Source: Scatophagus argus | Lineage: Eukaryota; Chordata; Actinopteri; Scatophagidae | Direction: 5' to 3' | NCBI RefSeq assembly: GCF_020382885.2 | Contig: NC_058516.1 | Span: forward strand, 7,417,426 to 7,481,425 | DNA length: 64,000 nt | Shown here: positions 13,321-23,400 of the stretch, piece after piece | Position numbering within the stretch: the stretch's first letter is position 1 | Layout: every line of letters begins with the position of its first letter | Position numbers and translations under genes: made by a program | Notes under the pieces: model-generated | What the model was told of the DNA's origin: nothing | Databases searched by the model: none | The model's input: the letters and a program-made list of their open reading frames with translations, nothing else

Positions 13321-13859
13321 GATTAGCTTTGTTACACAAATGCACACACAAAAGCATAAACTGCTGCCTGACACGCACACACACATACGCACCTCTGCTG
13401 TTGAGGACACTGACAGAAAATTACAGATGTTTCAGCAGCAAAACAATCTTTTTGGCGTCATTTTCTCAGCATCGGTGCTGGAATACTTGACATCACATTA
13501 AGGCAGCGAAGGCGGACGAAAGAGACTTTAAGTACGGACACAAATACAAACCCTTTTCATATTCAGAGGGTTACACCTGCTGTGCCAGACAAGCACAGCA
13601 GGCATAAAAAATATATCGTTTTAAGTGCTTGTCATTATTGTGTAATACATTTTATGAAACTGCAGTAGTTACAGAGGCGTGATATCATTACCATAACTCA
13701 AAACTGAAAACGGAGTCACTATTTTCATCTGGGCTGCTTCACCTTAAAATATCAATAAACCCTTGGCAGCACCCCCACTGCTTCACCCTGCCGCTGCAAA
13801 CACAGAAAACCAGATTTCTATGCTCTGTCGACCCAAATCCAGCTTTGGAAAGCCTCAAC

Positions 13860-14010
13860 TCCTACCTTTACAATTCAGCTTTCTCCATAAACCAACTCAT
13901 CCTCCTCCTCATACTCCCACTCGGCCACATAATCCATAACGTTTTGTTTCGCTGCTATGCCGATGACACCCGGCTGTATCTCCCACGGAAACCTGATGAT
14001 CCAAATAGCT
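13860..14010 (+). mobile_element. LINE reverse-transcriptase remnant (YADD motif)
   Basis: The plus frame reads ILPLGHIIHNVLFRCYADD followed by TRLYLPRKPDDPNS. YADD (13956-13967) with the following T-x-LYLP and K-P-x-D-P is the catalytic palm of a non-LTR reverse transcriptase of the type common in fish LINEs (L2/Maui or Rex-like). Only about 50 residues survive. The frame ends soon after and the rest of the domain and an endonuclease are missing, so this is a dead fragment. Confidence 0.65.
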
Positions 14011-15122
14011 GCTGCTGTCGTGTTAAGTACAGGACGTCCTAGAACTTAGTCATTTTAACTGGCAGTTCTTTCACAAAAGCATTGTCATAAACAAGCTAGC
14101 CAGCAAATTTGGTAAATTGAGGCCACAATGGGTCAGGAAAACGAGCTTAAGAAAGTCTAATTTATCCTGAGGAGATTTTAAGAAATTTATTTGTGTTTTC
14201 ATATCATTTTGTTAGGCCTACAGTAATTCTGTCAGGAGAAATATCAAAGCAAGTTGTTTTGGGGCATTTATTTATTTAAATCTTTTATTGATGATTTCCA
14301 ATACCTGAAAGCTCTTGACGGTATATTTCTGCTCTGAATCTCAGTGCTACCTGGGGCTGGCTAAGGCTCCCATGGAATATATAAACAGACTTCAGGTAGA
14401 AATCAAAGCTCATTTAGTTACATGAGGTCTGCTTGCAGTGGTGGAATTTTCTTGAGTGCTGTACTTAGTTAAATACAAATCTGAGGTACTTGTATTTCAC
14501 TAGAGTATTTTTATTTTTCATGCAACTTTCCACTGCCTTTCAGAGGGAGGTATTGTACTTTTTACTTTATGTGCCAGCTTGAACTGAAAGCTAGTTGACA
14601 TGTATGGCCTGTACTGGAGGTGTTTCTCAGGACTTATAGAATGAAGAATAATGGAAGCTTTATGTTGTATTAGTTTGTGTCTTCCACTAATTCCTAACCT
14701 CGTCGGGCATTAACCCTCACATCTAACTCGGCGTGGACGCGTTTCCCAAAATATCAAGCAAAATTGAGTACTCAGTTTTAATGAGCATAATAATAAGAAT
14801 TATTATTGTTATTATTAGAGTTGTTATTTTTAGAAATCCTTTCAGTTGTTGAGGTCCTGATGAAAAAGCCTTAGCAGATTATAAACTGAACCATTAGGAG
14901 GGAAATAATTATTAGGGTAGGTATTTTCTTGGTGTTGTGATTGCAGGGTCATTATGCTTTCCCTAATGAAACAAACCAGCGGAGAGCCTCCATCTCGGCT
15001 GTAGCCGTTATCATCGCCCTTCAGAGAATATAAAAAGGAAAACACTTCAGCAGCAGGCTAATTAAAACCAGAGAGGTCTGGATGAGGAGGCCAAACAACC
15101 CACACAGGTGGCGGGCACGTCA

Positions 15123-15391
15123 CTGTGTGTGTGTGTGTGTGTGTGAGTGTGTGTGAGCTACTGTAGCACATCATGTTTATGCATGTCTGTATGAGTGTGG
15201 GTGTGTGTGTGAGGCAGCAATTCATGTTTTTTCTTTTAATTTATTTATTTATTTGTGTGTGTTTGTGTCATTGTTGCACATATGTGAGTGTGTGTGTGAG
15301 GTAGCAATGGACAGTGTTAAAAAGTGTGTGTGTGTGTGTGTGTCTGTTTGAGGCAGCAGTCCCTGTTTGTGTGTGTGTGTGTGTGTGTGTC
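15123..15391. repeat. Degenerate GT-rich minisatellite
   Basis: Several (GT)n runs (for example 15123-15144, 15324-15343, 15368-15390) alternate with a recurring short unit, GAGGYAGCARY, at about 15211, 15298 and 15350. The spacing (87 then 52 bases) suggests a decayed tandem duplication rather than independent microsatellites. Confidence 0.6.
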
Positions 15392-16483
15392 AGAGGTGTA
15401 TGATTGTTAGAGGTGCTTTCCATTCATTTTAATGGCTTCAGCCTCCACTGCTGTCGCTTCATTCTGCTGCCTCCACTGCTGACAGGAAGGACCTTGCAGC
15501 TTTCATCTGACAGGACCCTGCTCAAATAGGCCATTGGTGCACCATAATTAGTTCAAATGTCGAAGCCAGTGAATTATTGATGATTGGGGACGAGTAGGGA
15601 GAAAGACATTTCACATCAACTGTGTGTGTGTGTGTGTGTGTTTGCTTTAAGCCGTCTCTTTTTAAAGGACAGCTGGTGCTCTGTGGTTCCCACCACAAAC
15701 ATGAATCTCTGGTGTTCAGGCCACGAGAGGATGCATTTGCATCGGGCGGAGAAATAAACTGGGCTAGTAAAGGGAATAATTACAGAGGAAAACTGTGAAA
15801 TAATGTCTTGTTTTTCACTGAGAACAGCTGGCTAAAGAGAGCGCCGCGGCTTTTTATTATTATTTTTAAACCTTGTGAAAAAAGGGATAACTTAGCACTG
15901 GTTGGAAACAAAAAGTAAACCACACCATGAAGACAGAAGATAATTTATGCTCCTGCCAATCACTGGATATAATTGCGCTGCCATGGTATAATGGCAGTCC
16001 AGTCATTTTCCCCCTCCGGCTCTATCTCAGGTACTTACAGGGGTTTCCATCAGCTCCTGATTTTTCAAGAGAGACCTCTCAGACAGGAATGACAATGGAC
16101 TTTCAATGGCTTGTAATTATGCCACTTTCCTGCACAATTTCCTGGGCATCATTTGCATTAAGACTCATATGGGTATAAGAGCACCATATGCTACCCTGCA
16201 AAGGCCTCTTGATCAACTCCACCGCCGAATTTACCAAGTGCCGTGACATTTCCTGGAATGCCTGCGAGCCTCCACGCCGTCCGACAGTTATCTGTATCTG
16301 TTAATTAGATGGATCAAGTCCAAAGATTGTGACGGTTCCGAGTCGACACGTGTATGTGTGTGTGTGTGATTGTGTGTGATGGTTGGGACTTAGAATCACA
16401 AAGTGTGCTGAGAGGCACTTTGGATTTATGGCATGAAAAGCTGCGTCCTTTTTTCAAGGTTATTCAACACTGCGTCTTGTTTG

Positions 16484-16540
16484 CTTTTTTAAAGATTGCA
16501 CTAAAAAAAAAAAAGAAAAGAAAAGAAAAGCAAAAAATGA
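16484..16540. repeat. A-rich (AAAAG)n tract
   Basis: An A-run at 16501-16513 passes into a few AAAAG units. No target-site duplication was recognised, so I do not assign it to a retroposon tail. Confidence 0.6.
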
Positions 16541-16591
16541 TGCTGGATGTTTTGTGTTGCTTCTGCTGATGTTAAAAGGCCAAAGGTAACA

Positions 16592-16605
16592 CTGCCATCT
16601 AGTGG
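16592..16605 (-). promoter_or_regulatory. CTCF-like motif
   Basis: On the minus strand the bases read CCACTAGATGGCAG, which fits the CTCF core CCASYAGRKGGCRS at all 14 positions. It lies about 1.8 kb beyond the likely CCNT2 3' end. A motif match alone does not show occupancy. Confidence 0.35.
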
Positions 16606-18379
16606 ACGTAAGGCAATGAAGCGGCTGAGGTTCTGAGGCACATTGTGACATGTAGTGAGGATTTTTGCTGTGCCAGTTCTGTGAAAAACAAATGAACTGA
16701 TGCTGGGGGTTTTTTTGCCTGTTTGCCTGGCAGCTGCTTGATGCCAAAAATGTGAATTTGAATCATCTTTTAAAGTGCAACTTAATCATCCATGAACTTT
16801 TAATTTGCTGTCTTACCTGCCTGAAACAATGCTAAAGATAATAATGGTGTTTGTGCGTGGGACCTTTCCTGTGCACAACTATATACGTTCCCGTCTATTG
16901 AGTTGTAATTAGAGCTTGGACGGTGTTTTCCTTTCAGATGGCTCTTAATTCTGGGATTTGTTGCTCACAAAAGCCTCTCTCATATCTCTTCCTCTCTGCA
17001 GATTTTCAAGCAGTAGGCGTCTCTTATTCAGCTCAAGAGGTTGCTGAAAATAAATCATCACCCTCCCACCAGTATGTGAGAATGTCCAGATGGTTGAATT
17101 TTCACTGACGTCCTCCCGCTGAATTTCCCCATTGTCTTCCACGCTAAAATTAGAAGGTAATACATGGTGAAAGCGCTGCGTCTGCTCTGAGGGTGCTAGT
17201 TAATTATCAGGAACTGGATTTATGTTCCACCCACAAATGAAGCATCAACGCTCCATTGTGTGAGAGTGTCGAGTCCAAAGCTAAACCTTGAAAGCCCCTT
17301 GAGGTTTGTTGGAAGGGACTAAATGGCAGGTTTCACTCTGAGACACAGTTCGTCCTGTTTGTTCCTTTTAGCAACAACACAAAAGAAAAAAAAATGCCCT
17401 CAAGGTAATTTAGACACTGACTGATATAGCCGACATGTTTCTCCCCTCATTGCCATGATTATTAAGACACAAAGTAATACAGACACACACACACGAAAAA
17501 AAATTCACACTTAAATATTCTGCTCATGCAGCAGCTCAACGTGTATTTCCAATCATGTCTCGTTACCCCCATTAACATTACTAATTCAGTAGCACAGCAA
17601 CCTAAATGCTGAACACTTCAGCACTCTGTTAGAGCTCCAGTGTGGCTGTTTCGAACATAATCTGCACTGAAAGCTGATGTTGTGGTCATTTAATGTAATC
17701 AGTATTGTTCAATAAGTAGCCTGTAGCAATAATCAGTTAATCAATCTGTCATAATGTAAGCAGACAAACGGCAGGAAATGACCATTGTGTGCTCTGCTTT
17801 GAGGGGAATTTTGTGTGACAAACGACTTGTTTTATCTTCAAATTCAGTGAGGGCTTAAATTCAGTGCAGAATAAATCCTATGTTATGAGGCGGGGATTAA
17901 ACCATCTGCGTGATTTGGCAGTTTTTCTTTTCTGCATCCTATATGTGCTCTGCAGGACAAAATTAGGTACTTAAGATCCCAAGTACTTCCTGTCGATGAT
18001 TTAATAACATCAAAAAAAGGTGTTAGGGTTGTCTGGATTGGACAGGTGCTTCATATTCTGGTGTCTCACCACTCAGTTATTCAAAAAATGAAAAAAAAAT
18101 CTAAACTTCCTACCCCTCAACTGCATCACAGTCTTCCTCTGTGGGACAACCGAGAATGAAAGCAACATAATGAAACAAGCAGACAGAAACTGAGCTGCGT
18201 GACATGTGGGGAAGCTCCACCCGCTGAGGAAGACTGTGTGGTTGAAAACCAGACAGAAATAGTAAGTGGACTTCAGAGATCATAGAATAGACACGTTTCA
18301 AAAGCTGCAACAGATCAAGTCTGCTTGCAAGTTAATCTATGATGTGTAAAAAGAAGGAAAAAAATATCACTTTTACACC

Positions 18380-19376
18380 TTTATTTGGGCTCCCAATACA
18401 CAAATCGAGGATATGTTCATCAATACAGTCTGCTTTAGATCTCATGATACACTGAATGGAGGAAGTTCGGACTGGTGCGATAAACCAACAGATTGAAATC
18501 TGAACTACAGTCCTATATACACAATCTTATTTTAGAAAACTGTATTTTCTGATAGTTAATAACATTTATCATACTGAATAGCGATTGACTAAGTACAATC
18601 ACAAGGCCTTTTTGTGATTTTAGCCAATATATCTTAAATGCACTTTCACAGCAGATTAACGTAAACTTCATCGTTAGCTCTATAATGAGTCTGCACATTA
18701 AGTTCAGATGCGGCCTTGGAAGTCCCAATAGACAGTAAATGGAGTTGGCCTCACACTTGTGTTGTTTTTTTGGAACTACTGATGCACTCTTTGAAATATA
18801 AGCAGACCATGTTTCCTAAGACAGAAGTTCTGCCCTGTTCGTCAGCAAATGGACGAGGTGATAACATCTCCACAGATACAGGTAATAAACCCAAACAGAG
18901 GAAGATTCATTCATATATCAAAAAAGTTCAAGACCTGAGATTTTTAGTGGAACAAAATGTCTTAACATAGAAAGAAAAAAAAACAACAAAAACATTAACC
19001 ATCTGTAAACTGTCACAATGGCTGCGAACACTAGCTATGTCTTCCCTTTAGTGACCGAAAACATGCAAATCATAATGTCAGTTCACGTTAAAAAAAAAAA
19101 AAAAAAAAAAGTTTAAAATCTCATTTTTCCAGCCGCATTCTTGAAAGATTTCATGGTTTGTTTGTTTGTTTTTTGTTGCAAGCTAGTATTACACAGCTCT
19201 ATGCATACAATTTTACATTTCTGACAGCTTAATGAGAATCATCAATAATCAGTGTGTAGACACGACTGAGGGCGATGCAGAATTCAGATAACTTAAGACA
19301 AATAAATTCATTTTTTAAAATTCTATTAAACATGGTAATACCTTATTCTAAGACAACACTGTAGACTCTCTGAAGG
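18380..19376 (-). other. ccnt2: Probable CCNT2 3' UTR
   Basis: Non-coding sequence following the CCNT2 stop. Reading the minus strand, a canonical AATAAA lies at 18385-18380, giving a UTR of about 1 kb. It includes a 20-base A-run on the plus strand (19091-19110), that is a U-run in the transcript, and TTTG repeats near 19157-19170. The exact end is inferred. Confidence 0.5.
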
Positions 19377-20435
19377 TTACAAGTTCATTCCTTGGGCACT
19401 TAGTAAAGAGTCCAGCATGTCAAAAGTGTCTTTGTAGTCAGTGTGTTGGCCGTTGGCGGTCAGCAGGCCGTTGGTTCCGTCGTGGCCGTGGTGCTCCAGC
19501 ATCCTCTGGCTGCCCTCTGACGAGTAGTGGGACGAGCCGAGGCCTCCTTTGGAGCTCCTCTTGGACGAGTGGTGGTGGTGATTGTGGTTCCCGGTGTCAG
19601 AGTGAGGCCTCTTGCGAGAGGAGCCGGAGGAAATCATGTCGTTGCAATGGCTACTGGGAGCTCGTAGAGATAAGGAGGAGTTGTCCATTGTCCCTCTGCT
19701 GTTTCCGCTGAGGGAATAAGCGTGCGAGTGGCCGTGTTTCGAGTGGCGGTGGCCGCTGTGCTCTTTGTGCTTGTCTTTTCCAGGCAGAGTCCCGCCCTGC
19801 TCCGAGCCACCGTGACGCTCTGATGAAACTTTGATTCTCATCTTGAGCTCTTCGCTACTGGCAGAGCCGTTCTCGGTGAAAGGAGGAGGCAGCCGAGTCT
19901 TTTTAGAGCTGGACTTTTCTCTTCTGCCGTCGCTGGACTGGCCGGCCTGCTGTGGCTGAGAGCGTTTCTTGTGGTGGTGCGAGGAGAGAGCTGGAGGAGG
20001 CCCATATATGTCTGTGTTCGCCTCCTCCTTTATACCGTTCTGCAAGGCCAGCTCTGCCGCGTGTTTCTCTCTGTACTTTTCCAGAGTCAAGACTTTCTGC
20101 GGCCGTGAGAAAGCTGCGGCGTTTGTACCGAGCTGCTGGTGTTTACTGCTAGAACCGCCTGCAGCTTTGTGTTCGTGTTTCACCAGCGTGAAGTCTGCAG
20201 GGTGAGGCTCGGAGAACTGGTCGTAGCCGCAGGACTTGGACTGGTCGCTCAGTGGCTGGTAGGAGGCGAAGGGGACTGCGATGGTGTTGAGGGTGGGCAT
20301 GTCTGCGGCGTCTGATGCAGAGGTGGAAGGAAAGAAAGAGTTGGTGACACCAGGAAGACTGTCTAAAGATGTCCCCTGGAAGGCACTGTCCACTGCTGGG
20401 CCATCTGTCTTTGGCTTCTTGGCTGCTTGAATGGC
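19377..20435 (-). CDS. ccnt2: CCNT2 exon 9: disordered C-terminal half
   Basis: A single 1,059-base exon encodes residues 259-610, rich in Ser, His, Lys and Gly. It starts [12 protein letters not shown] after a tttgcag acceptor and ends QGMNL then TAA. Its GC content is clearly higher than that of the flanking introns. Confidence 0.97.
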   Translation of the reverse strand, partial: AIQAAKKPKTDGPAVDSAFQGTSLDSLPGVTNSFFPSTSASDAADMPTLNTIAVPFASYQPLSDQSKSCGYDQFSEPHPADFTLVKHEHKAAGGSSSKHQQLGTNAAAFSRPQKVLTLEKYREKHAAELALQNGIKEEANTDIYGPPPALSSHHHKKRSQPQQAGQSSDGRREKSSSKKTRLPPPFTENGSASSEELKMRIKVSSERHGGSEQGGTLPGKDKHKEHSGHRHSKHGHSHAYSLSGNSRGTMDNSSLSLRAPSSHCNDMISSGSSRKRPHSDTGNHNHHHHSSKRSSKGGLGSSHYSSEGSQRMLEHHGHDGTNGLLTANGQHTDYKDTFDMLDSLLSAQGMNL

Positions 20436-23400
20436 CTGCAAAACAACACCAAATTGAACATGAGAAACTGATGCTGAATTTGTCCTCACTTGGACCAGTC
20501 ACACTACATGCCCTGCACTGCTCTCATGCAGATATCTGTTACGCATCAATGACTTGCCCTCCAGTTTCGTATCCTCTTCAGCCTGCTGGGCGTCTTCTCC
20601 AGGATCTGAAGGAACTCGTGTGTGAGCTCTATAAAACAGAGAACACAGCAACGTCAGTAATCCATACTGTGGACTCACTTCAAACACGTAATGGACAGAT
20701 GGGAACACCTGCTTTGTCTTCCTATTCTTATGTGATTAATGGATGAAAATTAGAATTATATCAAAGTCCAAGAGGATGAAACAGTGAGAGAAAGCCTCAC
20801 CGTCTAGCAGCTGTAAAGTTACAGTGCGGTCCACGTACTCCCACCAGTGTTTGCCATCTGTAGACACGGGGATTTCCCAGTTGGACCACTTACAGGCCAA
20901 GTGGATGCAGACACATGCGACGACTGTGGGCCTGTACTGCAGGCAGAAGGTGGTGAGGTGCAAACTGCAGGAGGAGACAAGAAACAAAAGAGAAAGATAC
21001 AACTGTGAGCTGAAAAGCTTTTCAACTAATATACATTATAGCAAGCCAATATTAACATACAGCTCAATCCAATGAATAACAGAAGTTTAAAGCAATACTA
21101 ACAATGAAACTCAAATGCTGTTTTCACATCACATACACACAGACTTACCTTATAGACCTGGAACAGTTAAGAAAACCTATGTTTGTTAGGACATGTTCCT
21201 AAATCTTCAAATGAGAAATAAACAGTTCCCATAATAATATATCAGTGTAGATATACTGAAACTGCATTGCGTTTTGATTTTAGTGTTAAAAGAAGGGGAA
21301 ATTCTAAAACATCAGTGCTTCTCAATCTCCAGAATTTCAGGAAATCTCTACACAATCAAACTAAATTTACACACAGTTTGTATTAATGTCATACATGAAA
21401 TCTTCAAGACTGAGAAACACTGATGTTGGTAGCCAAGACAAATGATTAGAAGTTTTCTACAGCTCATTTTCTCTGCACTCCGAATCCCAAACTACACTGC
21501 AAACTGGCTCTCGTGTATTGAAACTAAGAGCAACGTGGCGATAAATGTCAGCCGGGGCTGAAAATAACCGGGGCCCATGCTTACCACAGCAAACAAACTG
21601 AAACCAAAAACAGTCCCGCCATAGTAATTTATGAAGTTTCAACATTATTAACGCTACGGCTTCAGCAGTGGCGGGCACTGTTAGCTCTGGGGTAAGCTAG
21701 CACAGAAACAGCTAATCATAAAGTCGTTTTCCTCACTTCAGGGGCGGTTTAAGTTGTTTAATGCTGCAGTGCGTGTTGATCGGCTGATCCTCTTTGCTAC
21801 TGGTGATCACTGCTCTGCTCAGGAAACGTTAGTCCCTGAGTGATGGTGTAGAAAAAATTCACAATATGCTTCCATTCATCTTGCAAATGTCTGTTTTATT
21901 TTGCTACTGCAAGTTGGAAAAAATAAGCTAAAAAATATAGATACTTCTGCAGGTACTTTCTATGCAAAAAATCTAGAAAATTCAGGAATATAATCATCAG
22001 CTGGCAACATCAATCTCCAAGACTACCATGTCGAACTAGCAGTCTGTGTATAGCAAGTAAAATCGACAGCTCAAAAGTCAGTTACTGAGACATACAGCAG
22101 CACAGCCACAGCAAAATTGGGAGCTCCTTGAATATAAATTTTCTGCCACAATAGCTTCCCTTTCAAAAACAGTAACCCTCAAGACACACATGCAATATTC
22201 AGCTGTAATATCCACAAGATGTTCTTAACCCCCCCCCACAGGGTTCAGTTTGCAGTATAGTTTGGCGTTTCATTGTTAGCTCTTTTTGGGTAAAAATATA
22301 TATTAAAAAAATAATAGTAATAACAATTCATAAAGAACTGTAAACTATACTTACCAAAGAACTTTATAAGTTTAAGAATCTTTAGTGGCAATCTATATTC
22401 AGGCTACCGCTTGAGTTTTTTTTTACGCATATGCACTCCGCACCAAACAACCTTGAGAGGTAAACAGCACCACTACACTCCACATTGTGCATTCAACCCC
22501 TATGTGCCAACACAGAGCCCTTGTACAATACACCGCACAGCAGCCTGGCCGGTACTTCCCCACACTGGAGTTTCCCAGGATCCAGGCGCAAACAGGGCGT
22601 TGGACACAGGAACGGGGCCCCTGCAGGACAGGAAGCTATAGTGTGCCATTAAAGTGCAATAATGGGAACAGGATAATAACCTGTTGGTAGCCATGAAATA
22701 GGAAGTCTGTGCCAAATCCTTGCTTGCTGTAAAAGAAGAAGAAAGTCCATTTTAAAACTGAGCTGGTACTTTGAAAGAGCATGTTAAAATCAATGTAGCT
22801 GGCTTTACCAGCAGTAAGAAAAAGTGGACAAACTTATGGCACAAAACTGAATGGTTTACAAGGAGAAGACAGTTTAAATCCTTTACACTGAATTGAGTGA
22901 TTTAATGAAACAGTTTTGTGGAAGAAAGGAAGCTGAGAAAGAAGATTATACCTCGCACTAGCTGGGAACACCTCACAACATCTGTGTGTGGATGATCAAC
23001 TGTTATTTCAAAACCTGCAATCAAGATGTTAAATGAAGATGAGGCACTGGTGCAAAAACATTTTCAGCAGAAAATCAGTGTGATATTGTGGTTTACATTT
23101 GTTCAAAAGAGAACTAAAAGAAAAAACTCAAGTGTGTCTGTAGTTTTGAAAATGCACACGTCATCTATCTACGCACAACATGCCCACGAGGTACCTTTCT
23201 AATTTTATTGTTTGTACTTATTCCTTCCAGGAGAATAATGCTGCTAAAACAGGCAACTGGAGGAGCTGGTAAAACAATTCAGCACACAGAGAAAAAAAAA
23301 AACAGCATGCCAAGTACTGAAGCTTAAATAACACTCACCCAGCGTCTGCAGCACTATTGTTTCCAGTGTTACAAGCTCTTGTGCTTGCTGCTGGAATGCC

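Larger units (their letters stand above)
5978..18379. other. Gene-free interval between ZRANB3 and CCNT2
   Basis: I see no exon of a known family on either strand over about 12.4 kb. It holds poly-T/poly-A runs (6487-6504, 7831-7852, 9880-9899), a LINE reverse-transcriptase remnant near 13.9 kb, a large TC/AC microsatellite (13239-13317), GT-rich degenerate repeats (15120-15645) and several microsatellite-free, homeobox-motif-rich blocks (about 8490-8720, 8960-9350, 9530-9730, 15905-16300). In human the corresponding interval holds RAB3GAP1 and MAP3K19; no trace of them is recognisable here. Confidence 0.6.

Noticed and set aside
20549..20557. GT donor four bases downstream of the GC in CCNT2 exon 8
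   Set aside because: Its use adds four bases and shifts the frame before the conserved tail. The GC donor keeps frame and has a better consensus.
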